Shown here: piece after piece, positions 7,769-16,081 of the stretch | How the letters are laid out: each line of letters starts with the position of its first letter | How positions within the stretch are numbered: the first letter of the stretch is position 1 | Origin: Rhizobium sp. ASV20 | Lineage (GTDB): Bacteria > Pseudomonadota > Alphaproteobacteria > Rhizobiales > Rhizobiaceae | DNA length: 36,651 nucleotides | Reading direction: 5' to 3' | Assembly: GCF_016429015.1 (NCBI RefSeq) | Contig: NZ_JAELTU010000066.1 | Span: 1 to 36,651, forward strand | The notes under the pieces: generated by a model | What the model saw: only the letters and a program-made list of their open reading frames with translations | Database searches by the model: none | Told to the model about the DNA's origin: nothing | Made by a program: the position numbers and the translations under genes

Positions 7769-9070
7769 TCATTCCGCTGCAAGCGGCCCGCCTTTTTCAA
7801 CGACAAGTGCGGTCAGCCGTTCAAGCACCGATGCCGACTGGCGAATGCCGTCATGCTCGAATTCATTGGTGATCCAGAAATCCAGATTGCCGACGGCGCG
7901 CGCGGTTTGCAGCGAAAGGCCGGCGTCGACATACATGTCGTCATGATAGATCGCCGCAGCGATCGGGATTTCGTTGGCGGCGAGACGATCGCGATCATAG
8001 AGCGCGCTGTGGCGCGGTCGCTGGGCCAGCGCTTCGGCAGCCGCCCTGAACGGCTTGAGGGAGGAAATTTCCTCAAACATCCATGGATAGATCATCTCGC
8101 CGGTAAACAGCAAAGGCCGAGCAGCCGGATCGAATTCGGGGAAGCCGGCCCGCAACCGTTCGGCTGACCAGGCCGTCGTACCGTTGCCCTCGCCATAGAT
8201 CGCCTCATGAATGGCTGCAAAGAGCGGGCCGCCATGATAGGAGGTCAAGTTCATCACCGAGGCCAGAAAATGGTCTGTAAGCCTGTCTTGCTTCCTGTCG
8301 GCAAAGGCTTCGTCCACCAGCCAATGGATATTCTCGAAGCCATGCGCCATGCCGAAATCGAGGCCGACGGTCTGGAGGCGGCGCACCGTCAGCCGGTCGC
8401 CGTCGGGCAGACGGACATCGTTGCTATCGATGAAATCAGCAAGCTTGCCGACGAGTGCGACATCGTTCGGATAGCGCTTGTAGTAGGAGGCATTTTTGGC
8501 GCGCACCCGAGGATAGGTATGACGGTAGACTTCGTCGGCGCTGGGTTGGAGGCTGGGAATGCCGCCGGCGATATAGCAAGCAGATAGGCCTTCAGGCGCC
8601 TGGCTGAGATAGGTGAAGGTGAGAAAACCGCCATAGCTTTGGCCAAGCGTCTGCCAGCGCCGGCCGCCAAGCACCGTTTTGCGGAAATGTTCCAGATCCT
8701 TGATGATGGAATCGGCGCGGAAGCATGCAAGATAGTCGCCACCCGCTTCACCGTCGAGCTGGCTTATCGTTGCAGTGTCCACCGGCGTCGAGCGCCCGGT
8801 GCCGCGTTGATCCGGCAGGATGACACGATGCGTTTTCAGGGCCTCGGCGAGCCACGACGGGCCGCCACGCGTCGGACGCGGCGACTTGCCGCCAGGACCT
8901 CCCTGCAGGAAGCAGAGAACCGGCAGGGATTCGTTCTTGCGGACCGGATCGACGACCTCACGTGCGAAAAATTCGATCGACTGGCCGGTGGGGTCGGACC
9001 AGTCGAGTGGAACCGCAATGACGTGATCGCGGATATGCATGCCGGGGATGGTATATTCGGAAATGATCAT
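7769..9070 (-). CDS. Prolyl-iminopeptidase-like alpha/beta hydrolase (S33)
   Basis: 433-residue alpha/beta hydrolase related to proline iminopeptidases, which remove N-terminal proline. The nucleophile elbow is GQSYGG with Ser145, and DQRGTGRS at 87-94 matches the S33 signature. The oxyanion motif reads QGGPGG (56-61), with Gln in the place usually held by His in HGGPG. No signal peptide is apparent, so it is probably cytoplasmic. It lies 9 nt after the DppB-like permease and 14 nt before the chosen Xaa-Pro aminopeptidase start, so the two proline-specific peptidases are co-transcribed with a peptide importer. A related amidase or esterase activity cannot be excluded. Confidence 0.82.
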   Translation of the reverse strand: MIISEYTIPGMHIRDHVIAVPLDWSDPTGQSIEFFAREVVDPVRKNESLPVLCFLQGGPGGKSPRPTRGGPSWLAEALKTHRVILPDQRGTGRSTPVDTATISQLDGEAGGDYLACFRADSIIKDLEHFRKTVLGGRRWQTLGQSYGGFLTFTYLSQAPEGLSACYIAGGIPSLQPSADEVYRHTYPRVRAKNASYYKRYPNDVALVGKLADFIDSNDVRLPDGDRLTVRRLQTVGLDFGMAHGFENIHWLVDEAFADRKQDRLTDHFLASVMNLTSYHGGPLFAAIHEAIYGEGNGTTAWSAERLRAGFPEFDPAARPLLFTGEMIYPWMFEEISSLKPFRAAAEALAQRPRHSALYDRDRLAANEIPIAAAIYHDDMYVDAGLSLQTARAVGNLDFWITNEFEHDGIRQSASVLERLTALVVEKGGPLAAE

Positions 9071-9079
9071 GATGGTCTC

Positions 9080-10033
9080 TCAGCGTACGCGGGGGTCGAG
9101 CAACACATAGAAGAGGTCGACGATGATATTCGATATGACAATGAATACTCCGCCGAGCAATACGACACCGATGATGATTGGGCGGTCCTGATTGGCGACA
9201 GCCTGAACTGCAAGCGCCCCCACGCCCTGCAGTCCATAGACCTGCTCGATGATGATGACGCCGCCGAGCAGCATGGCGATGTCGGCGCCGAGCTGGGTGA
9301 CAAGCGGCGTCAGAACCGCACGCAGACCATGCTTCCAGACCACGCGTCGTTCGCTGAGGCCCTTTGCGCGGGCAGTACGGATATAATCCTCACCCATGAC
9401 ATCGAGCATCTGGCCGCGTGTCAGCCGGGCATAGACCGCTGCCATGGTCAACGCGAGCGTGGTCCAGGGTAGGACGAGATGCCATGCCCAGAGCAGCGGC
9501 TGTGTTGTCAGCGCCTTGTATCCGCCGGGAGGGAACAGGGTGAACCCTGCCTGCTTGGGCATGAAGTAGAGGAGGTAGAGCGACATCATGCCGAGTACGA
9601 AGGTCGGAAAGCTCAACCCCACGAGGATGAAGGCTTGCCCGATGCGGTCGCGCAGGCCGCCGGCGTATCGAGCCGACATGATCCCCATCGGGATGCCAAT
9701 GGCGAGCCAGAGCAGCGCGCCACCCAGCACGAGAGATAAGGTCACGGGAATCCGTCGGACGATGATCGGCGCGACCGGCTGCTGGTTGCGGTAGGAAAAT
9801 CCGAGGTCGCCCGACAGTGCCTTCTGCATGAAGGCGCCGTATTGCACGATGATCGGCCGATCGACGCCGAGATTCTTGCGGATCTGTTCGAGCTGGCTTT
9901 CGGTCGCTTTGTCGCCGGCGATCATGCGGGCGGGGTCGCCGGGCGCGACGAAGAACAGGAAGAACACGAAGGCGGAGAGCATCAGAAGGACGCCCGCGCC
10001 AAAGATCAGGCGCTGGGTAAGAAATCGGATCAT
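9080..10033 (-). CDS. Peptide ABC transporter permease (DppB/OppB type)
   Basis: 317-residue inner-membrane permease. It begins with the standard MIRFLTQRLIFGAGVLLMLS membrane segment and contains FFVAPGDPARMIAGDKAT and a C-terminal EAA region around RTARAKGLSERRVVWKHGLR, then LGGVIIIEQVYGLQGVG. Its ATG overlaps the stop of the DppC-like gene by 4 nt (ATGA). Together with that subunit it forms the channel for small peptides. Confidence 0.93.
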   Translation of the reverse strand: MIRFLTQRLIFGAGVLLMLSAFVFFLFFVAPGDPARMIAGDKATESQLEQIRKNLGVDRPIIVQYGAFMQKALSGDLGFSYRNQQPVAPIIVRRIPVTLSLVLGGALLWLAIGIPMGIMSARYAGGLRDRIGQAFILVGLSFPTFVLGMMSLYLLYFMPKQAGFTLFPPGGYKALTTQPLLWAWHLVLPWTTLALTMAAVYARLTRGQMLDVMGEDYIRTARAKGLSERRVVWKHGLRAVLTPLVTQLGADIAMLLGGVIIIEQVYGLQGVGALAVQAVANQDRPIIIGVVLLGGVFIVISNIIVDLFYVLLDPRVR

Positions 10034-10998
10034 CGCTTGGACGCTCCTTTGGATTGCAGCCTGAAACGACGGACGGTGCGTGCGCTCTTCGGATCGAGCG
10101 CGTCGCGCAGACCGTCACCGAGGATGTTGAAGGCAAGCGTCGTCAGCAGAAGCGCCGTGCCGGGCACGAAGACCAGCCACCAGGCGACGAGGTAGAGGGA
10201 ATTGGACGATGCATCCGCCAGCATTCCGCCCCAGCTCGGCGTCGGCGGCACGATCCCCATGCCGAGAAACGACAGAGTTGCCTCGAAGACGATCGAGCTC
10301 GGGATCTGCATGGTGGTGTAGACGATGATGGGAGCTGCCAGGTTGGGCAGGATGTCGACGACCATGATCGAGAGTGGCCCCGCGCCGAGCGAACGGCTTG
10401 CCTGTATGAAATCCTGCTTGCGCAGCGAGATTACCTGACCACGGATGACGCGCGCCATTGGAGCCCAGCTGAAGAAGACGATGACGCAGACGCTGAGCGT
10501 CAGGCTGGGGCCGAAGGCTGATACGAGTGCGAGGGCGCAGAGCAGGAATGGAACGCTCATGACAAGGTCCATCAGCCGGCTGAGCACGATATCGGTCAGG
10601 CCGCCATGGTAACCGGCCGTCGTGCCGACGATCACGGCGATCGTCGATGCCAGTGCGGAGGCGAATACCCCGACCAGCAAGGAGATGCGGGCGCCGTAGG
10701 CGAGCCGAACCAGCACATCGCGGCCCAGTTGGTCCGTGCCGAGCCAGAATTGCGCGCCCGGGCCGACCGGGATGCCCGCCGGTGAGAGGCCGATATCTCG
10801 GAACTGCTCGATGGGCGAGTGCCCGGTCAGCGTGGCGATCCACGGCGCGATGAGCGCAAGCACGACGACGGCCAGAATGACGCAAAGGGCGATCATGCTC
10901 GCCGTGTCACGCCGTAGGCGGCGCAGCGTCAGCTCGAGTGAGCCGCGCTGTACCACGTCCGTCTGCGTCGAAGGATCTGATGTCGCGACGTCGTTCAT
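10030..10998 (-). CDS. Peptide ABC transporter permease (DppC/OppC type)
   Basis: 322-residue inner-membrane permease with the OppC-type N-terminal extension and first membrane segment (MIALCVILAVVVLALIAPWI), then WLGTDQLGRDVLVRLAYGAR, a family hallmark. The EAA region is ISLRKQDFIQASRSLGAGPL. It overlaps both neighbours by 4 nt (10995-10998 and 10030-10033), so it is translationally coupled to the ATPase and DppB-like genes. Confidence 0.93.
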   Translation of the reverse strand: MNDVATSDPSTQTDVVQRGSLELTLRRLRRDTASMIALCVILAVVVLALIAPWIATLTGHSPIEQFRDIGLSPAGIPVGPGAQFWLGTDQLGRDVLVRLAYGARISLLVGVFASALASTIAVIVGTTAGYHGGLTDIVLSRLMDLVMSVPFLLCALALVSAFGPSLTLSVCVIVFFSWAPMARVIRGQVISLRKQDFIQASRSLGAGPLSIMVVDILPNLAAPIIVYTTMQIPSSIVFEATLSFLGMGIVPPTPSWGGMLADASSNSLYLVAWWLVFVPGTALLLTTLAFNILGDGLRDALDPKSARTVRRFRLQSKGASKR

Positions 10999-12845
10999 GC
11001 TGTCACCTGTCTCGTCTCGATCAACGACCTCGGGCGCGCTCCGTCGTCGGCGATGGAAAGTGTTTTTGATGCGGATAACAATGTGCGGGTATAGGGATGC
11101 TGCGGATCGGCGAAGAGCCGCTCGGCCGTGGCCAGCTCGACGATCTTGCCGCCTTGCATGACGGCGATCCTGTCGCAGATGTGGCGCACGACGGAGAGAT
11201 CGTGCGAAATGAACAGATAGGTCAAACCCAGCTCCTGCTGCAGCTCCTTGAGCAGGTTGAGAACCTGCGCCTGGATCGATACGTCGAGAGCCGAGACGGG
11301 CTCGTCGCAGATGACGAGCGCCGGGTTGAGGGCCAGGGCGCGGGCAATGCCGATCCTCTGGCGCTGACCGCCGGAGAATTCGGCCGGAAAGCGGTTATAG
11401 TGTTCGGGGTTGAGGCCGACCATCTCCATCAGATGCCGCACCTTTTCGCGGCGTTCCTCTCCTGATGCGACACCGTGCAGACGGAAGGGATCGCCGATGA
11501 TCGCGCCAACGCGGCGGCGCGGATTGAGGGAGCCGAAGGGGTCCTGAAAGACGAGCTGGATCTGCCGGCGCATCTCACGCCATTCGCGGCCCTTGAGATG
11601 GCTCATGTCGTGGCCAAGCACGTTGATCTTGCCCGAGGTCGCCGGTGTCAGCCCGGCGACAATGCGCGCCAGCGTGGATTTTCCGCAACCGCTTTCGCCG
11701 ACCAGGCCGACGGTTTCGCCGCGTGCAATCGTGAGATCGATGCCTTTGAGAACTTCGAGGGTGCGCTTTTGCCCGAAGAAGCTGCCGACATGATAGGTCA
11801 GGCGGACGTCTTCAATCTTGGCGATCTGTTCGGAGCTCGTGGTCTTGGCTTCAATCGTCTCGACCGCCCCGGCGAGCGAAGGCGGTACAGTCTTCGGTTC
11901 CAGCAGACAGAGGGATTCGACGCCATCGCTGTAGACGCGCAAGGGTGGGCGCTTCTTCGTGCAATCGGCAACCTGTTCACTGCAGCGTGGGGCGAAGATG
12001 CATCCGGTCGGTGTGGAAAGCAGGCTCGGCGGCCGTCCCTTGATCGGAACCAGTTGCGCGCCCGGCGCGTAGCTTGCCGGCGTCGATCGCAACAGCCCTG
12101 CCGTATAGGGATGGGCCGGCGAGCGGAACACATGGCGGGCGGGACCGTATTCAAGCCGATTGCCGGCATACATGACCATGACGTCGTCGGCGACGCTCGA
12201 CAGCAGGCCGAGATCATGCGTGATCAGGATAATCGTCGTGCCGAAATCGCGCCGCATGGTGTCGAGCAGATCGATGATCTGGGCTTGAACGGTGACATCG
12301 AGCGCGGTCGTCGGCTCGTCGGCAATGATGAGCGCAGGGTTGAGGATAAGTGCCATGGCGATCATGACACGCTGGCGCATCCCGCCTGAAAACTGGTGCG
12401 GATAGCTGTCGAAGCGTTCGGCCGGCGAGGGGATGCCGACCTTGCCGAGCATGTCGATCACGCGAGCCCGGGCGGCGTCGCGGTCGATCGCCTCATGTGT
12501 ATGCAGGACCTCAGCGATCTGCGATCCGATCGTGTAGAAGGGATGCAGGCTCGATAGCGGATCCTGAAACACCATACCGATGCGCCCGCCCCGCAGGCGG
12601 CGCATGTCCGATTGCGGCAGGCTGAGGAGGTTGCGGCCCTCGAACCAGACCTCGCCGCGTATGTCGGCATTGGGCAGAAGACCCATGACGGCTTGTGTCA
12701 GCACGCTCTTTCCGGAGCCGGATTCGCCTGCAATGCCGAAAATCGAACCGGGCCTGATCGAAAAGGAGACGTTGCGCACGGCATGTACGACGCCATCCTC
12801 GGTCGGGATATCGACCGTCAGTCCCTTTGCCTCCAATATGGTCAA
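10995..12845 (-). CDS. Fused two-domain peptide ABC ATPase (DppD-DppF type)
   Basis: 616-residue protein carrying both ATPase halves that are separate genes in Escherichia coli. The first domain has Walker A GESGSGKSVL, signature FSGGMRQRVMIAMAL and Walker B LIIADEPTTALDV. An oligopeptide-transporter C-terminal segment with TGCIFAPRC and C-T-K-K-R-P follows at about 275-305. The second domain (from about 345) has GESGCGKST, FSGGQRQRIGIARAL and LVICDEPVSALDV. The start appears to be TTG at 12845 giving MTILEAKGL; an in-frame TAA lies 15 nt upstream and no ATG suits, so the start is the least certain part. It lies 77 nt after the binding protein, with a hairpin between them. Confidence 0.9.
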   Translation of the reverse strand: MTILEAKGLTVDIPTEDGVVHAVRNVSFSIRPGSIFGIAGESGSGKSVLTQAVMGLLPNADIRGEVWFEGRNLLSLPQSDMRRLRGGRIGMVFQDPLSSLHPFYTIGSQIAEVLHTHEAIDRDAARARVIDMLGKVGIPSPAERFDSYPHQFSGGMRQRVMIAMALILNPALIIADEPTTALDVTVQAQIIDLLDTMRRDFGTTIILITHDLGLLSSVADDVMVMYAGNRLEYGPARHVFRSPAHPYTAGLLRSTPASYAPGAQLVPIKGRPPSLLSTPTGCIFAPRCSEQVADCTKKRPPLRVYSDGVESLCLLEPKTVPPSLAGAVETIEAKTTSSEQIAKIEDVRLTYHVGSFFGQKRTLEVLKGIDLTIARGETVGLVGESGCGKSTLARIVAGLTPATSGKINVLGHDMSHLKGREWREMRRQIQLVFQDPFGSLNPRRRVGAIIGDPFRLHGVASGEERREKVRHLMEMVGLNPEHYNRFPAEFSGGQRQRIGIARALALNPALVICDEPVSALDVSIQAQVLNLLKELQQELGLTYLFISHDLSVVRHICDRIAVMQGGKIVELATAERLFADPQHPYTRTLLSASKTLSIADDGARPRSLIETRQVTA

Positions 12846-12879
12846 GGGTAAACTCGCACTTTAATCGAGGTTGCGTTCA

Positions 12880-12904
12880 GGCGCCGCAGCCGGGCCGCGG
12901 CGCC
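12880..12904 (-). promoter_or_regulatory. Intergenic hairpin after peptide-binding-protein gene
   Basis: A perfect 8-bp GC stem (12880-12887 with 12897-12904, GGCGCCGC and its complement) with a 9-nt loop lies in the 77-nt gap between the binding-protein stop and the TTG of the ATPase. There is no T-run. It probably protects the upstream mRNA or attenuates the downstream genes. Confidence 0.55.
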
Positions 12905-12922
12905 ATGCACGAAGATGCCGGA

Positions 12923-14662
12923 TCAGCGTTCGATCCAGAGGTTCGTCCAGTCGCCTTCCACGCCCAGAGCATAGGGCTGGAAGTTCTTCACCGCTTCGCT
13001 GCGATAGCGCGGGTTCTTGTTGGCGATCAGCGGAACCACCGGCGCGTCTGCCATGACCATCTCGTCGACCTCAGCCCACAACTTTCCGGTTTCCTCCGGC
13101 GTCGTCGCGTTGATTGCCTTTGCGGCTGTTTCGTTGGCCTTCGGGTTGTTGTAGTCGGTGTAGTTGTAGGTCTGATGCGTGCCGTTGAAGGTGAACTGCG
13201 GCTGGAAGACGGAGCGCGCAGCGCCGCCGACCCAGTCCGGCGTCCAGCCCACAGGCGCGATGTCCCAGGTGCCGTTCTTCGTGTTCACCGGATTGGTCAT
13301 GAACTTCGAATAGTAGTCGGCGGCGGTTACCGGCGCGAGTTCAAGCTTGATGCCTGCACGTGCCATACTGGCCTGAATGGTGGCGGCGGTCGCCACTTCC
13401 AGATCCTTGTTGCGGTAGGGCATTTTCAGCGTGATGCCGTTCGGGAAGCCAGCCTCGGCAAGCAGGGCCTTGGCCTTTTCCGGATCGCCCTTGGATTCAG
13501 GCGAGGGATAAAGGTCGAATTTGTGATGCCCGAGGACGCCAAGTCCAAAAATGCCGGTGGCGGGTTCCGCTACCTTCGGGCCCCCCCATTGCTGGACGAT
13601 CGCGGCCTTGTCGATCGCATATTCCAGCGCCTTGCGGACGCGAATGTCTTTGAGGGCACCCTTGTTGTTGTCGGAAACGGTGTTGATGAACAGGAAGTTC
13701 GTGTTGCCGGCCGAAAGTGCCGTCAGCTTTTCGTCGTTGTTGGCGGCAAGCGTCGCCAGGATGGCTGTGGGGACGTTGATGTCATAGGCAAGGTCGGCAT
13801 CGCCCGATTGCAACTGCTGCATGATGGCGTCGGCCTGCAGTCCCATGGTGATATCTATGTTGTCCACATAGGCCTTGCGCAACGGATCGCTTTCCGCCTT
13901 CCAGGCGGGATTGCGTACCAGCTTCAAGCTGGTGTCGGGCGTGTATTCGCCGATTGTATAGGGGCCGCTGCCGACAAAATGCGTGCGGTATTCAGGGCTG
14001 TCAGGAAGATAGTCGAGCACCTCGATCGGTGCCGGAGCCGGCATCGGCAGCGAAAGCATATAGATGAAGTCGCCGGCGCGCTCCTTGAGCTTGAAGACGA
14101 CGGTCTGATCGTCTGGCGTCTCGATGCCCTTCACGTCGTTTTCTTCCGCATATTTCTTCATGTCGGCGGCAGTCGGCGGAACCTTGGCAAAGCCGTCGCA
14201 GAATTCGCTAAGGCCGGAGATGAGCGCTGTGAAATAGGTCAGCGTGGACGCTTGCATGTGTGGATTGCAAAGTCGCTTGAAGCCACGCTTCACGTCTGCC
14301 GAGGTGATCTGGCGCGCGCCGGAAGGCGCATTCCACATGGAGCCCTGGCGCAGCTTGAATGTATAGGTCAGCCCGTTGTCCGTAGGCTGCGGGACTTCTG
14401 TTGCGAGATCGCCGACCGGTTTGATCGCAACATCCGGGTCGTTTGACGCTTCGTAGCTGATCAGCTGCCGCGATATGGCGCGCAGCAGATTGTTGGTGTT
14501 CACCATGCCTGCCAGCGCAGGGTCGATATGATCAGGCTCGCCAGTGGCGAGAATCCGCAGCGTGCCGCCCGTGACCGGCTCATCGGCGATGGCGAAGCCC
14601 GGCAGCGAAAGAGCAATGAGCAGAGATGCGGCCGAAACGGTCGACTTCCATGAAGTACGCAT
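12923..14662 (-). CDS. Peptide ABC transporter periplasmic binding protein (family 5, DppA/OppA type)
   Basis: 579-residue family 5 solute-binding protein that captures peptides in the periplasm. It starts with a signal peptide (MRTSWKST, a hydrophobic core SLLIALSLPGFA, cleavage near AIADEP). The mature part opens with GGTLRILATGEPDHIDPALA, and later carries the family pattern YTFKLRQGSMWNAPSGARQI, FIGSGPYTIGEY-like VGSGPYTIGEYTPD and RVRKALEYAIDKA. GGGAGG lies about 6 nt before the ATG. The linked proline-specific peptidases suggest proline- or hydroxyproline-containing peptides as ligands (inference). Confidence 0.92.
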   Translation of the reverse strand: MRTSWKSTVSAASLLIALSLPGFAIADEPVTGGTLRILATGEPDHIDPALAGMVNTNNLLRAISRQLISYEASNDPDVAIKPVGDLATEVPQPTDNGLTYTFKLRQGSMWNAPSGARQITSADVKRGFKRLCNPHMQASTLTYFTALISGLSEFCDGFAKVPPTAADMKKYAEENDVKGIETPDDQTVVFKLKERAGDFIYMLSLPMPAPAPIEVLDYLPDSPEYRTHFVGSGPYTIGEYTPDTSLKLVRNPAWKAESDPLRKAYVDNIDITMGLQADAIMQQLQSGDADLAYDINVPTAILATLAANNDEKLTALSAGNTNFLFINTVSDNNKGALKDIRVRKALEYAIDKAAIVQQWGGPKVAEPATGIFGLGVLGHHKFDLYPSPESKGDPEKAKALLAEAGFPNGITLKMPYRNKDLEVATAATIQASMARAGIKLELAPVTAADYYSKFMTNPVNTKNGTWDIAPVGWTPDWVGGAARSVFQPQFTFNGTHQTYNYTDYNNPKANETAAKAINATTPEETGKLWAEVDEMVMADAPVVPLIANKNPRYRSEAVKNFQPYALGVEGDWTNLWIER

Positions 14663-14696
14663 GTTTATCCTCCCGATGATTTGCGTTTGTTTCTAG

Positions 14697-14734
14697 TCGC
14701 GGGGAAGGCATCCCTCCGAATGCGCTCCCCGCGA
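14697..14734 (-). promoter_or_regulatory. Hairpin between racemase-family gene and peptide-binding-protein gene
   Basis: Perfect 9-bp arms (14697-14705 with 14726-14734, TCGCGGGGA and its complement) enclose a 20-nt loop that can add a short inner GCAT/ATGC stem. It lies in the 88-nt gap between the two genes, read leftward. The T-rich run at 14742-14751 is on the wrong side to serve the leftward transcript, so an mRNA-processing or segmental-stability element is more likely than a terminator. Confidence 0.5.
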
Positions 14735-14750
14735 TGAGGCAGTTTTTGTT

Positions 14751-15779
14751 TTAGAGATCCATCGGCCAGGTGTCCGACAAGCGATATCCGGCCGGGAATG
14801 GATCGTCGGGATCCACCATCAACTGGTGGGTGCCTACGATCCAGGCGCGCCCGGAAATGATCGGGCTGATGGCGGATTTGCCATTGAGATCGACAGCGCT
14901 GTCGATGCTGCAATGGAATTCCGTGTCGATAAGCGATGTGCCGACGAACTTGTCCCCGACCTTCATCTGACCTTTCGCATGCAGAACGGCCATGCGGGCA
15001 GAACATCCCGTGCCGGTCGGCGAGCGGTCGATCTTGCCCGGGCGTATGGCCACGGCGTTCTTGCCCCAGAGGACACCATCTTTCATGCGAACCGGATCGG
15101 TGATCTGGCAGAAGGAAATGTGGTTCCAGTCGTTGACGGGGTGGCTGAAGCCCAGTTGCTCATTGGCGGCCTGGGTGATCTTCACGCCCAGGCGGGCAAT
15201 ATCGCGGGCCTGATCCGGCTGCAGGCTGAGGCCGAGCGAAGCTGCGTCCACGAGCACGAAGCTGTCGCCGCCATAAGCGGTATCCACCGTGATGGTGCCG
15301 ATGCCTTCCACTTCGAGCTTGGCGTCGAGCTTGTCAGCGAAGGACGGTACGTTGCGCACATGAATGCGTTCGGCCTTGCCGTTACTGCATTCCGCCTTGA
15401 CTTCGATCAGACCGCCCGGCGCCTCCAGCACCATGCGGGTGATCGGCTCCTGCATGGGGATGATGCCTGTGTCGAGCAGAACGGTCGATACGCAGATCGA
15501 GTTCGAGCCGGACATGGGTGGCGTATCCGCCGGTTCCATGATGATCCAGGCCATCTGTGCCTTGGGATCCTTCGGCGGAACCAGCAGGTTTACATGTCGG
15601 AAGACACCGCCGCGCGGTTCGTTGAGCACGAAATTCCGCAGGGTCTCGTCTTCAGCGATCCAGCGTGACTGTTCCCAGACGGTGGCGCCGGGAGGGGGAG
15701 CAACTCCACCGACGATCACGTCGCCGACTTCTCCTTCGGCATGACAGCTGACGACATGGACGACTTTCGATGTGCGCAT
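14751..15779 (-). CDS. Proline-racemase-superfamily enzyme (hydroxyproline epimerase or dehydratase), Ser/Thr variant
   Basis: 342-residue cytoplasmic enzyme of the PF05544 family, which contains proline racemase, 4-hydroxyproline 2-epimerase and trans-3-hydroxy-L-proline dehydratase. The start at 15779 (MRTSKVVHVVSCHAEGEVGD) is chosen because it matches the family N-terminus; a 50-residue upstream extension would run through the operator. The site normally held by the first catalytic Cys (MCGH) reads MSGSN, with Ser90. The second site (SPCGTG in epimerases) reads SPTGTG, with Thr255, and a Cys259 follows in TGCSA. Thr at the second site is typical of the dehydratases; Ser at the first is not standard. 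It heads the leftward operon and is divergent from the GntR gene. Confidence 0.85.
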   Translation of the reverse strand: MRTSKVVHVVSCHAEGEVGDVIVGGVAPPPGATVWEQSRWIAEDETLRNFVLNEPRGGVFRHVNLLVPPKDPKAQMAWIIMEPADTPPMSGSNSICVSTVLLDTGIIPMQEPITRMVLEAPGGLIEVKAECSNGKAERIHVRNVPSFADKLDAKLEVEGIGTITVDTAYGGDSFVLVDAASLGLSLQPDQARDIARLGVKITQAANEQLGFSHPVNDWNHISFCQITDPVRMKDGVLWGKNAVAIRPGKIDRSPTGTGCSARMAVLHAKGQMKVGDKFVGTSLIDTEFHCSIDSAVDLNGKSAISPIISGRAWIVGTHQLMVDPDDPFPAGYRLSDTWPMDL

Positions 15780-16081
15780 TTCCGCTTCAGCCCCTTTCGA
15801 ATACGGAGAGAGAGGTACGAACGGTTGCTGCCCGAAGAGCCGACATTTGGTGTTCCTCCCTTGATACTCAAGATCGTATACGTTATCTTGAAATTTCGGA
15901 TAACGTATACGATTTGCGATGGGCGTCAAGCGCTATTGAGTGGGGGAAAATGCCAGGAGTTCCGTTAGTTGCGCAGGCGGCATGCGCTCTTGCGTCGCCG
16001 AACGAGATCACTGTATTTAGGGGGGATTGCGAACTCCAATCCCCTGCCAACCTTGCGTCTTATCCCGGGAACGACGACTGA
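15780..16081. promoter_or_regulatory. Divergent promoter region between racemase-family gene and GntR gene
   Basis: 302-nt intergenic region that must hold the promoters for both the leftward 7-gene operon and the rightward GntR gene. Its main feature is the GTATAC inverted repeat listed separately. No unambiguous -35/-10 pairs were assigned. The stretch from about 15960 to 16080 shows nothing else clear. Confidence 0.6.
15873..15913. promoter_or_regulatory. Probable GntR operator: 15-bp inverted repeat with two GTATAC cores
   Basis: ATCGTATACGTTATC at 15873-15887 is repeated exactly as its reverse complement at 15899-15913 with an 11-nt spacer. Each arm contains the palindrome GTATAC (15876-15881 and 15905-15910), with centres 29 bp apart. 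FCD-class GntR regulators commonly bind short palindromes of the form T-n-GTATAC-n-A, so two dimers could bind here, roughly on one face of the helix. The site lies about 95 nt from the racemase-family start and 170 nt from the GntR start, suiting control of both promoters. No second GTATAC pair was found elsewhere in the window by eye. Confidence 0.75.

Noticed and set aside
15780..15929. 50-residue N-terminal extension of the racemase-family protein
   Set aside because: It would translate through the GTATAC operator; family members begin close to the MRTSKVVHVVSCHAEG segment.
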